A stretch of DNA of 64,000 nt, taken from the NCBI GenBank assembly GCA_973895155.1, contig OZ316892.1:28830001-28894000 (forward strand), read 5' to 3'. The notes beneath the pieces are model-generated. The model was not told the origin of the DNA, did not search any database, and worked only from the letters and a program-made list of their open reading frames with translations. This document shows positions 11,785 through 22,815 of this stretch, one piece after another; within the stretch, counting starts at the first letter, position 1; each line of letters begins with the position of its first letter. Source of the DNA: Marsupella aquatica. Taxonomy: Eukaryota; Marchantiophyta. A program made the position numbers and the translations under genes.

Positions 11785-14665
11785 ATGGCGGCTGTAGCGG
11801 CAGGCGTCGTGGGAGGACTGCTGTCAGTTAGTAATGGTCTGCGGACCGGATCCCGTTGTCCCAAAGTGGCCCCTTCGTCAGTTGCCACTTCAGCTTTCGT
11901 TTCTCTCCGAAGGAATCCACTCTTACCTGCCATTCCCTCCAGCAAAAGGCAGAGCAGGAGAGCAATCAAAGTTCGAGCGGCCTTGATTGAGCCTGATGGT
12001 GGACAACTGGTCGATTTAATTGTTCCTGCTGAGGAGAAAGCGGCGAAGGTGGACGAGGCGAAGACTCTTCCTCAAATTCAGATCACGAAGATTGATCTCG
12101 AGTGGGTTCATGTGGTGTCGGAAGGATGGTCCAGCCCGTTGAGGGGATTTATGAGGCAGGGCGAGTATTTGCAGGCTCTTCACTTCAACGTAATGAGGGC
12201 CCCTGATGGGACCTTGGTGAACATGTCGATCCCCATTGTGCTGGCCATCGATGATGCTCAAAAGGACAGTATTGGTAGTCAAATGGCGGTAACTCTTGTG
12301 GGCCCCTCCGGAAATGCCGTCGCCATTTTGCGCAAGTGCGTTCGCTCCCACATGTATTTTGATCGTAGTATGCGAGTCATGATGTGCTTGCTTGATGTTG
12401 TGTTCATGGGGGTTCAGCTTGATGTTTGTGAGTTTTGGAGTTCCTGGGTGCTGGTTTTTCTTTTCGAAAGGAGTGGAGTTCGACGGTGGAGCTTTAATTC
12501 GGTTGAATTTGTCCCATGCATGTACTCATTAGTAGTTTCCCTTTTTTTAAATGGTTCTCGCTACCAGGTTTAAATCTACAGTATTGTTCGGTCTACTTCG
12601 TGAAATAGAACTCTCTTTTGCACTTTTTTCCCATTTGGCAAGCTTATCTTGCCTGGAAGTTGATATATCACGCTTGTGGGGGTCTTGGATGGTTGAATTG
12701 ATACATTCATTCAGCTTGTTAAATATTCTTGAGTGTGTCCTGGAAAGCTTGTCTCGTGCGTTTGATCGACATCCTAGCTTGGTAGAGTCCGTTCTATGAT
12801 GACTCTGACCTCGGTTAGGGATTGAACTTATAATTTTCGTCTGCGTTGGCTGTCCCCTCCAATGTTAGTTGTGTGGATCTAGATGGCCAATAGGCTTCTT
12901 CTATCCTTGGTCCTGCTCGGATGATTTTCGATTCTACATCCATTTTTCTCAGCTGTTAACCTTTGAGAAATGGACCCTCTTGCAGCATTGAAATCTATAA
13001 GCACAACAAAGAGGAGCGAATTGCTCGTGTGTGGGGAACCATCGCTCCTGGATTGCCTTACGTAGACGAAGCTATCACCAACTCTGGCAACTGGTTGATT
13101 GGTGGCGATCTTGAAGTACTAGAGCGAATCAAGTACAACGATGGCCTAGATGATTACCGTCTGTCTCCAGCAGAGTTGCGTGCTGAGTTTGAAAAGCGCA
13201 ATGCTGATGCTGTCTTCGCATTCCAACTCAGAAACCCTGTGCATAATGGTCATGCTTTGCTCATGACGGATACTCGTAAAACCTTGTTGGAAATGGGATT
13301 TAAAAATCCTATCTTGCTACTCCATCCTTTGGGAGGATACACTAAAGCTGATGATGTACCATTGAACTGGCGTATGAAGCAACATGACAAGGTGGGTTTA
13401 TCACTGTTTGTGAAATTAACCTGATTCATCCATCCCATTTCCGGCGAGGTTTTACGAGTATCGGTCATGAGCAAAGCATGATCATTGCTCATGGGTCTTA
13501 TACTCGCTAAACCTTGTCAACGATCCATTCCAACCTCTGTGTGACTTTTTTCTTTCTTTCAGTCTGAGCTGACTCTCTGGGACCCAACTGATACAGGTGT
13601 TGGAGGAAGGCATTCTGGACCCAGAGACCACTGTCGTTGCGATATTCCCATCTCCCATGCATTATGCTGGACCAACTGAGGTGCAATGGCATGCAAAAGC
13701 ACGTATCAATGCTGGGGCTGATTTTTACATCGTAGGCCGCGACCCAGCTGGTATGGGTCACCCAACTGAGAAACGTGATCTTTATGATCCTGACCACGGA
13801 AAGATGGTGCTTAGCACAGCTCCAGGACTTGAACGATTGAACATCCTCCCATTCAAGGTACTCAATAGATGGGTGTGTTTGAAGCTTTCTGTCATACGTT
13901 GCCATATTGATGATGTGATTTGTCTGAGACGTCATGGGTCTTGGGGTGAAAGTCTCTGCAATCAAATGCACCGTATTGCTTGTTACACTAATCTAGTAGG
14001 TCGGAGAGACTGGGGAAATATGATCACCATCCTCCAGTTATTAAATTATTCAGTGAACCTGTGCATTGTCCTGGATACGAGTATCATGCTTGTCATTAGG
14101 CGTACTGCACGGTGCCACAATCTATGCCCTTGTGCCGCCCTCTTCTCACTTGATCAACTGTTATTTGACATAGTTATGGGGTAAATGTGTGATTGTGCAG
14201 GTGGCCGCGTATGACAAGAAGGCTGGTCAAATGGCATTTTTTGATCCATCTCGGGCAGAGGATTTCCTTTTCATCTCTGGTACCAAGGTGTGTTTAGGTC
14301 CAACATTCCCTTTTTAAATCTACTATCGCTTCGATTAGATTTGTACACGCTCTGCTTGAGGATGCGAGCAGGATTGCGTCCTATTGTCTGCCACAGCTGA
14401 CATTTGCCTCTATATATAATCGTTTGACTAGGTTTAGGGGTCTCTAATTGTCTCTCATTTTGTGCGTTACGTGTTCTCGCTTATGCAGATGAGGAATTTT
14501 GCCAAAAGCGGGGAAAGCCTCCCAGATGGATTCATGTGTCCTGGAGGCTGGCAAGTGTTAGTTGATTACTATCAAAGTCTCTCTACCAATGGGGCTGCAG
14601 TAGCTCAAGCAAAGCCTGCTGAGTCAGCAAACTCTGTTCTACCTGGCAGCCCCGTAGCGGTCTAG
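11785..14665 (+). CDS. APS: Plastid-type ATP sulfurylase (sulfate adenylyltransferase)
   Basis: It makes adenosine 5'-phosphosulfate from sulfate and ATP, the entry step of sulfate assimilation. Exons are 11785-12335, 12986-13391, 13597-13857, 14201-14287 and 14489-14665. All introns are GT-AG, the phases agree and the product is 493 aa, as in plant APS proteins. Residues 1 to about 66 are rich in Ala, Ser and Arg like a chloroplast transit peptide. The PUA-like N-terminal domain follows ([19 protein letters not shown]), then the catalytic domain with [14 protein letters not shown] (Q-x-R-N and H-x-x-H nucleotide-binding motifs, about residue 262) and [12 protein letters not shown] (about residue 365). 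The C-terminal end is [16 protein letters not shown]. No APS-kinase domain is fused, as expected for plants. Intron 2 contains an inverted partial copy of exon 2 (listed separately). Confidence 0.97.
13434..13523 (-). repeat. Inverted partial copy of ATP sulfurylase exon 2 inside intron 2
   Basis: Positions 13434-13483 are the reverse complement of exon 2 positions 13248-13297 with about 45 of 50 matches. The minus strand therefore encodes [12 protein letters not shown], as in the catalytic HxxH region. Next to it, 13482-13523 looks like a shorter, more diverged direct copy of the same segment. Exon and intron copies could pair in the pre-mRNA as a stem of about 50 bp with a ~136 nt loop. Confidence 0.85.
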
Positions 14666-16190
14666 TAGGATTTATGTGAGCGTGTATCCGTAACTCAAGA
14701 AATTTTGTAGGATTGTTGATCATTGCATTGTCCGGGCCTTTGAGGCAAGTCATCCTGTAAATTATGTTTCGTTTGTAGACCAAGATGTAATTTAGGTCTC
14801 CCGAGCCTGGCCAGACAACCCAAGGAGATGGATTTCATGCTCCTTTATCTTGCGAGCACATAGTTATCTACCTTGTCAACATAAGTTGACAAACTCGGGT
14901 TCTTGAGGAGAGAGACTTCATGGATAGTAAATCTGTTATCCTTCATAATATTCAGGCCACTTGGAGTTTAGCACTTAATAAATCATCTCGCTGATATTTG
15001 CTATTGTCTAGATTACTTGGTGTTGAAAATATTGTAGGCCACGGTGGGATGCTGTGAAGGCTTGGTAGGTAAAGCACATTTGTCCGGCTGGTTTATCAGA
15101 TGATGCAGTTCGGCCATCTGGATGGGCCGATGCTAAGGGGTTCGATAGCTATTCTGGCACTATGGGCTTATACGTTTCTGGCATATTGAGTTACTTCCTC
15201 TGTGTTTGCCCTGCTGGTAATCACACATCAAAATGTGACTGCATTCATTGATTGAAAGAAAAAAACTAAGGTTATCACGGTATGCAAGGGTGTCGAACAT
15301 CGTAGATGTCATGTGTTTGTCTCCATCAATCATCAGGACATTTTATCTCTGCTACACCGCTGTAGTCTGGCATTTAATGTGGGTTGGGTGGGTGACTCAG
15401 TATTTTTTGCTTTGACCATAACGGTATTTGACTTGCGAGGATGACAGACTTGAATTGCCAACGTCACCGTTGTGTTTCATGAATGCCACCACCATTATCG
15501 AATAGCTTTCTCACTTGCCGACGCAAATCTCCAGTTCAGAACACTTTGCCGTCTCCTCAACCGCACTTATATCTTGAACCAGTGCCACAAGAGAGACCAT
15601 TACCACTACGCAATACTCAACTGGTCCAATGTCTGCCCCCAAGTCTGCCATCATCAGCCGAACGCCAATCCTTCTATCTTGCGAACGCGTGTCACTGGGG
15701 AGATCTCGTGCAAGACAGACATTCTCAATCCTTTGCTAAACGCATCAAACACGTTCTGATGATGACACAAACCTGCAAGGGTTCTTCGTAGGGTCTAGTT
15801 TTGATTGGCCGGTTTAATGTGACGAGGCATCCCTGCGATATACAGGAATCGCCAATTATCGGTTCAAGCCATCTGTTCCTTGTCACCCAGACGAGATGTC
15901 ACGATTTGTTAGAAATTTGACCTGCGAGGACTATTCTTTCGTCTACCCGATCATTGGTCAAGAGCTCTCCTGACGTTCTTTTCTCTTGAACAGGTTGCCC
16001 TCGTCGGCCTCCATGTATCAACATCTCTACAGTGGATTAAGGAGCCGAAATGCAATTGAGAGGTGTGCATTTCCGAGAGCAATTGCACCATAAGCATGGA
16101 AAGTAAAAATTCGACTGAGCGTGTGTGTGCGGATTTCACGACTCGGGATTACAATGTCAGTGTATGGTACAAACGATTACACCGTCGGGA
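14666..16190. other. 3' flank of ATP sulfurylase and intergenic DNA
   Basis: The first part is presumably 3' UTR. Overlapping frames of 95-102 codons at 15472-15791 have no recognisable family and no splice context. Nothing else was identified. Confidence 0.3.
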
Positions 16191-16308
16191 TGACATCCAT
16201 GATTACACGATCACTTTTGACTCGAGATTACACCCTATATAGCAAAGTGTGACATCCATGATTACACTATCACTTTTGACTCGAGATTACACCCTATATA
16301 GCAAAGTA
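16191..16308 (+). repeat. Two-copy 59 bp tandem repeat
   Basis: TGACATCCATGATTACAC starts at 16191 and again at 16250; the two copies differ at a handful of bases. The same words (ATTACAC, CACTTTTGACT, TGACATCC) return in diverged form at 16950-17260, so this looks like the left part of one minisatellite split by other repeats. Confidence 0.9.
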
Positions 16309-16390
16309 AGTACAATTACATAGTGGGGAGCCAGGCTTTCACCCTCTTTAGTAAGACTCAGGCTTGGTTTTAGGGATTCCCATCAGGTTC

Positions 16391-16677
16391 CTTTGAGACC
16401 CTCCTTTGGGGTTTATTCCAAAGTTCTACCAGATTTTTCAGTTCTATGCTCTGCTTTGAGACCCTCCTCCCTCCTTGGTTTATTCTAGAGTTCTACCAGA
16501 TTTTTCAGTTCTATGCTCTGCTTTGAGACCCTCCTCCCTCCTTTGCGGTTTATTCCAGAGTTTTACCAGATTTTTCAGTTCTATGCTCTCTTTGAGACCT
16601 ATGCTCTCTTTGAGACCCTCCTTTGCGGTTTATTCCAAGAGTTCTACCAGATTTTTCAGTTCTATGCTTAGTAGGAT
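16391..16677 (+). repeat. Four-copy 63-69 bp tandem repeat
   Basis: CTTTGAGACC followed by CTCCT, a TTTATTC core and TTTTTCAGTTCTATGCT recurs from 16391, 16454, 16521 and 16590, with an extra short start at 16608. A 79-codon frame crossing it simply mirrors the repeat. Confidence 0.85.
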
Positions 16678-16722
16678 GTTAGCTTTCATGACTCCTTTAC
16701 AGGTTGCATTTTAGTAGGCTTT

Positions 16723-16955
16723 TGGGTTAGGGACCCCTTCACTTGTTTTTTCTTGTCACCTTTTCTTTCCATTTCATTGGGTTGTTTTGCCTTTGGGATC
16801 TTGTCTTCAGATTATGATATATGGTGATAGGGTTAGGGACCCCTGCACTTGTTTTTTCTTGGGGCCCTTTCCTTCCCTTTTCATTGGGTTCTTTTGACTT
16901 TGTGATCTTGTCTCCAGATTTTTTGCCCTTGGGCACTATGATATATGGTGACATC
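16723..16955 (+). repeat. Two-copy ~107-125 bp tandem repeat
   Basis: GGGTTAGGGACCCC starts at 16723 and 16830, each followed by CACTTGTTTTTTCTTG and ending in GATATATGGTGA. The second copy has a short insertion before its end. Confidence 0.85.
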
Positions 16956-17260
16956 CGCTTTCATTATACTGTTACTTTTGACTAGGAATTACACCGGTAC
17001 TGTACCCTAAACGATTACATCATCGGGATAACATCCAACATTATTACACTGTCACTCTTGAGTCGAGATTACACCGTCATTGTAACGTTGGAAAGATTAC
17101 ATCGTCATTGTAACGTTGGAAAGATTACATCGTCAACATGCAATCCACTCTTATTTACACTGTAACTTTTGACTGGAGATTACACCTTTATTGTAACGTA
17201 AGAACGACGATATCGTCGAGATGACATCCTAATCGTTACTGTCACTTTTGACTGCCAAAA
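16950..17260 (+). repeat. Degenerate ATTACA-type minisatellite
   Basis: Diverged units combine GATTACATCGTC, TTACACTGTCACTTTTGACT and ATTGTAACG. One 32 bp unit (ATCGTCATTGTAACGTTGG core) is repeated directly at about 17070-17130. It shares words with the 59 bp repeat at 16191. Confidence 0.7.
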
Positions 17261-19007
17261 TCTTTACACCTGCGCAAAGGGTGACTTCTGCAGGAAGCGC
17301 CGTGTTCTTTACCTTCGAGAGATCTTCACACGACCTCTCAACCACAGCCAAGAGCCATGCGCCACTCCGGTGACGAAAGCTGCCTCCTGATTGAATCACT
17401 CAGTGCCTCTCCGATCTGGTTGAGAAAGTCCTGAAACCACGATGATTTATATTCCTGCAATTGGATTTTCGAATGTCAAGATTTGATCGATGATGCATAG
17501 CAAATAATCTCGAATTGAGTTATCTCTGGCCGTTGTCGAAGTCCTCCTCTCTTAGACGAGACGAATTTCTATTCTACGTGCGATGAGGCCAATTTTCGGA
17601 ACAACAACAATTAATAGGACTGCACCGATATGCGTTTGGCCCTGTTGCTAATGGGCGAGGATTCGACTGTTTTGAAGGGGGCGCGCCCTCTGCGACGGAG
17701 GAATAGGAGAAGGCGTGCAGGGCTGCAGGCTACACACCTCTTTGTTTGGTCTCCAACACCGTCTCCAACACCGGCCAAAGGGAAGCTGATGAAATTCGTC
17801 CGTAACGATTTTTGAGGTTTCCGTCAGCGATTGGAGTTCGCAAAACTTCGTCACCCGGCAGACTAAATAAATCTCAAATGGAAAGGTTTCATTCACGACA
17901 ACCACATGCTGCAGATTGTCCCTATTCGTGGATCGTCAGTTTTCATGTTAGATAACTGTCTTCTGCTCGCATACTTTGAAGATTAGCAGTGACGGTGTAC
18001 AGCACTGAGCGCAGGCTTTTCGTAAAAAATAGCAGGATCGATTGGTGGCCTCTTGCCATGCCAGTGAATTCGCTGCCGAAGAGATCGTTCTTTGTGCGGC
18101 TCTTTGTGCTGCCGGCATGATTTGTGCGTCCGTCAGGAATCATGCCGGCTGCACAAATTTCCCACTTCTATCAAAAGCTTGTTGTCCCATTATGCACGGA
18201 AAAATTGTTATGCACGTCGCTGACTCTAACCTACTACGAAAAGGCTTGTATCAGACCACATGAAGATGGTTCCAAAGATTCCGAGGTTCAAGATGAGAAA
18301 AGGTATGCATCAAATGATGAGGATTCCGCAGAATCTACTGTAGCAGAATCTACTGTAGGATGAAAGGACTCGACCGAAAGATGAGGTTTCAGCAAAATGT
18401 TATGACGAGAGAGCCTTTGATCAAAGGATGATACAGCAGAAGTTACACTCGAAAGACGGATTCGATCAAATGAAGAGCATCGAGCAGAGGTCAAAGATAA
18501 GAATGGGAATTCATCAGTTGAATGTTCTTCAGCAGAAGTTAAGATTTAAGATGACGGGATTCGATCGAGCGAAGATGATTAAAAATATCAAGATCGATCG
18601 GGCGAAAATTATTCAAAATATCAAGATCGACCGAGACACTCTCGCTACTTGTGGTGAGCTGAAATCCGCTTCAACTCGCGTCTGTCGACAGTATCAGATT
18701 CCATGATTGCACACTTTTATAGAGCTGAGATGCACGATAAGGGACTTTCGGACTGCCACATTGACCTTCTGTTTGTCCACACGCGGTCATCTTCATATTC
18801 AGCATCGAATTATCCATGTCGGGAGAACGTGTACACGTAGTTTGACTTCTGTCAACTGATCAAACAAGTCAATCGGCCTAGGAGATGCACTTTGTAAAAG
18901 CGTAGTAGCTGACAGCTTTTGGATACGGTCCTTTTAGCATACGGAATTTCCGAGTTGTTAACTCAGAATTGATTCTGATTCAATCTAGCTAACACGGGTG
19001 AACGATC
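17261..19007. other. Intergenic region upstream of the FUSC gene
   Basis: No gene is recognised. It holds a 12 bp perfect inverted repeat (18111-18122 with 18138-18149, 15 nt loop) and a 33 bp direct duplication within about 18556-18626. A short frame over that duplication is not convincing as a gene. Confidence 0.35.
18111..18149. repeat. Perfect 12 bp inverted repeat with 15 nt loop
   Basis: GCCGGCATGATT at 18111-18122 is followed by 15 nt and by its exact reverse complement at 18138-18149. It lies about 0.9 kb upstream of the FUSC start. A role is unknown; there is no poly-T or gene end here to suggest a terminator. Confidence 0.7.
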
Positions 19008-19022
19008 ATGATTGATTTCTAA
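19008..19022 (+). promoter_or_regulatory. Four-codon upstream ORF before the FUSC start
   Basis: ATG ATT GAT TTC TAA lies 38 nt before the chosen ATG at 19060, in a different frame. If the transcript starts upstream, this ATG would be met first and could reduce translation of the main frame. The transcript start is not known. Confidence 0.35.
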
Positions 19023-19059
19023 TGGCAAACGTGGATGGGGAACAGGAGGGGCTCAGTCA

Positions 19060-22000
19060 ATGTATTGGATGCGCTTTGTAAATAAAATCCTAGTCGCCTC
19101 CAGGACTGGACTAGCGTGCCTGATTATTGGAGCAATGATAACGTATGTTCCTTCAAAACAACTGCTGGATAGAATGCTGGCATTCACCACTTACGCACCA
19201 ACTATTGCAATAAGTGCTTGTGATGCCACAGTGGGGAAGGTGATAAGCAACATATGGACAATCATGCAGGTGGCTCTGTTTGTGATGCTAGAAACGATGG
19301 TTATACTTCAATTCCTTCCACCTCCGATAAATAAGGTCCATATGCTCACCGTCATTTTCATGTCCAGCTTTATAGTTTCACTTCCAAAGCGAGTGACCAT
19401 AACCGGGAAGAAAGTAGGTCTTGCACAGATCTGCATGACCTTCATAGCTGCGAATTTGGACCCGCAGCTGGACGTCGTATGGATGCCTCTCAGATTTCTG
19501 GCCTCGATTTTTGTTGGAGCTACGGCGGCCATGCTAGCGCTACTCATCCCATATCCTCTACTCGCCACAGTGGAGGTAATCAATCTCGCTGATGCCCTTG
19601 AATTGTTCCTCTTCGTCTCCTCATCGAATACACCTTCTCATCACCATTAGTCCAGCACTATGTAACAGTGTTCTCTATCATCGACTCTTGTCCTGCCTAA
19701 CAATGGCTGACACCCTAGCGTACAATGATCAAGTATCTCGTGCCGAACTTGTCACAATTCCTACAAGATTATAAAGTTAAACCGCCGAATTGTAGTTGTA
19801 CTTATCCCTTTTTAGTTTGTAATTGCACTTTCTGTCCCATGTCCTCAAGGACTATTGAACACAAGGTTCATTGTGTCGTTCGCTCATTTGTTCATACCTT
19901 GAATCTCTAGGATTTTCGTTCCAAGGGTATCGGGAATCGACCATCTACGCATCTCCTGGAAAAGAAACTTGAACTTCACCGTTTCTAATAATCTACGGTT
20001 CTACATACTACGTCGACGTTGAAACGTATTGTTCTCGTTCCTGGGATGGATCTCTGCAGAGTGTTTCCGACTTCTCAAGAAAGTTTTAGCTCCCTCTTCC
20101 GAAGCACTGCGCTCAAATTAGGATGGCTTCATTGCGAGATTTCTGTACCATTTATGATCGATTGAATTTCCTTGGACAGTGACAGGCAAATGACCTCAGT
20201 TTCGCTCAAATTATTTGCAGGTAAAGCGACTGTCGAAAGCTGCTGTGAGCAGTACATCAGACCTGCTCCAAACAGTGGCGAGTGCATTTTGTGCAGCTGA
20301 CGCGAGCACATCCTACTCCAGATGCCTACATTCAAGGGTGCTCAGTCAAGCAGCATCTGACATCCTCGCCGAACTCCGAATAAAGCAGGTGTGATCTGAT
20401 CACCTTCCTGTCCCATCGCACTTCTTTGCACCCTCTTCGAATTCTCTAGCACTGACTCACTACTGCCGCAGCGGTAAGCTCTCTTGTTAAACAGAGGGGG
20501 CAAATCGTGAGAGCTTGAAAATTGTGAGATTTCTATTGGTCTCACCTGCTGTGTGATACAGAATATGACTACAGTATTGTTGCCATATATTACAGAAGGA
20601 CATTCCGTGGGAGGTGAGGGCTTGTGGGAGAATACGTCGTTTTGCAAATTTGACGAAAGGTTTGGAAAAGCTCCATCTACATCTTGCAGGTATGGAATTG
20701 GCTCTCAAATCTCACTACTTGTTGCAATCGTCCCACATCCTTCGAAACACGCTAGAAATGCCTCTCATGAGAGTTGTCCAAACGAGTATGGCTTTGCTAA
20801 ACAGCTTCGGAGAGGTGCACTTGTGCTCCTCCGAAGTCATCGATTGCAAGGGGCTCGTCAAAGAGGGCAAAGAAGCCTTGGCTTTGTTTGATGAAGCTCT
20901 CTTCGTTGCGAGGACCAAGGCCTTCTACTCAGAGAAAGTAAGAGAGCCGCCTATAACGATAGGCCCGCTGACCACCAAACGAAGCATGGAGAAGTTCTCC
21001 CTGGATGAACTTCTCAAACTTCCCACCATTGAAGCGATTAGAGGCTTTAACGGCCTCAATGCCCTTGAAGGGTCCACCATTGAAGTGCCCGACGACATAA
21101 TCTCACCCACTAAGAGGGCATTCATGTCTAGAGTGACAACTTATTTCTTCCTCTTCAGCTTGAGGCTCTACGTTGAAGGGGCTATGACGTTAGTGGATGC
21201 CGATTGGAAAACTCCTCTCATGACAACAGACATAGGTTCAGATCAAGACTGGAGGCCTGGGCTTGAACCCCTCATGACAGATATAGAGACTGGTCCAGCT
21301 ACTGAGGAGTCCAATCAGACCGGCCCCCTTGACAAAGCAAATAATGCCAGTGAACCGCATCAATTACCCCCTCCATATCCCCTTCCTGGCCAATGCATCC
21401 AATGTGCTGTACCGACATTAACAGTACCGGAAGTGAACAAAGAATGTGTGTGGAAATTCTTGAAGAGAAATCATCCCACCAGGGGTCAGATACGCAAGGC
21501 GTTGAAAATCTCCCTCGCCATGATGCTGGCCACGATTTTCGGCATGCTAGCCCTTCCAAATGACAGCCACTGCGCATGGGCGCCCGTGACGGTGGCCATC
21601 TTTCTTGGCAACCATCAGGGTGGCTCCTTCCGGTTGGCAATCCTGCGTATACAAGGGACCGTTCTTGGATCCATTTTTGGGTATCTTGTGGTCAGAACCA
21701 CACAGAATGGCTATTTGCTTTTGTTCGCGCTTACAATTTGGGTAACTGCGTCCGACTTCATTCGTTCTAGCAAGATCCATGGATACTCAGGGATAGTGTC
21801 AGCACAGACAGCAGCCACCATGATTTTGGGTGATTTTCCCAAGGAGATCAAATTATTTGCAATGGACCGTGTGACGGAAACCTTTGTGGGCGTAATGTGC
21901 TTCGTGTTTGTGGAGACAGTCCTCTTTCCAGAGAGGGCAGTCATTCTAGCTAAGAGGGAGCTGATGTCCAGCTTGCAAGGTTTGAGGAACTGCGTTGCGA

Positions 22001-22815
22001 GTGTTTGCACTGCATACGCGGGGAGAAAGTGTGAAAGCTGCCGTCGTCACGCAATTGACGAGATCATGAAGATTGAGCAGGGCTTGAGGACCAGTTTTGA
22101 CAGGCAATCCATGTTGTGCGCTGAGGCAGTGGCTGAGCCGGATCTCTGGTTCGTGCCATTTCCCGGGGACGTGTTCGCTCGGCTAATTGCCGTGCAAGAA
22201 CGTATGTTGAACCCTTTGTGTTTTATGAGATTTTCCCTACAAGCCACTGTGGAGGAGAATCTAGATGAGCACATGCAAACTTTGTTGAAACCACTCCTGG
22301 CGTCTCTGCTGGACTTGGAAAAACAGGTGGTGTCGGCCATAGATTTCCTCCAGACTCTTTTCATTGTGCCCGGGCTTTTGACCCCAATGGAGAGAATTGT
22401 CAAATGGTTTGTCCCTCCCGGCTGGATGTCTAAGCGGTCGAAGGAAAAGGTCGCAGAGAGGAAAGCTGCCTTGTCTCGGAAGATAAACACTCCACTACAG
22501 TTGCTTGGAAATCGTAGACGGTCTGTGGCTGGGACGCCTCTGCATCTCAAAGCCTCCCAGAAACACTTTGAAAAGGACTTTGAGATTATGTTGGATGATA
22601 TTGTGCAGAAGAGTAAGGCAGGCCAAATTATTGTGAGCAACTCCGTGATGTTGTCGCTCAGCTCCCTCAGCTTTTGCCTGCATGAAATCATGAAGGAAAC
22701 GGTTGAATTGGAGAAGACCGTATACGAGCTGTTACAGGCAGAAAGGCCTTGGAGTGTTCTCGACCAGTGGGACAATGATATTCCCAGCAAAGCAACGTGG
22801 CAACAACAACAGTAA
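19060..22815 (+). CDS. FUSC-family (aromatic acid exporter-like) membrane protein
   Basis: Exons 19060-19575, 20221-20388 and 20596-22815 join in phase to 967 aa. The open frame extends upstream of 19060 without an ATG, so the first in-frame ATG (MYWMRFVNKIL) is chosen. The first block of hydrophobic segments spans about residues 10-170. A long hydrophilic middle with KDIPWEVR at the third exon follows. The second membrane block is at about residues 525-665 (IRKALKISLAMMLATIFGML; WAPVTVAIFLGNHQGGSFR; RIQGTVLGSIFGYLV), a good match to FUSC_2 proteins. The tail is soluble and probably helical. Relatives include bacterial AaeB, which exports p-hydroxybenzoate, and uncharacterised plant FUSC proteins. 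The substrate here is unknown; export of an aromatic or organic acid is inference. The acceptor for exon 3 could also lie 3 nt downstream. Confidence 0.9.

Noticed and set aside
22047-22790. 247-codon minus-strand frame
   Set aside because: It is the antisense shadow of the FUSC exon.
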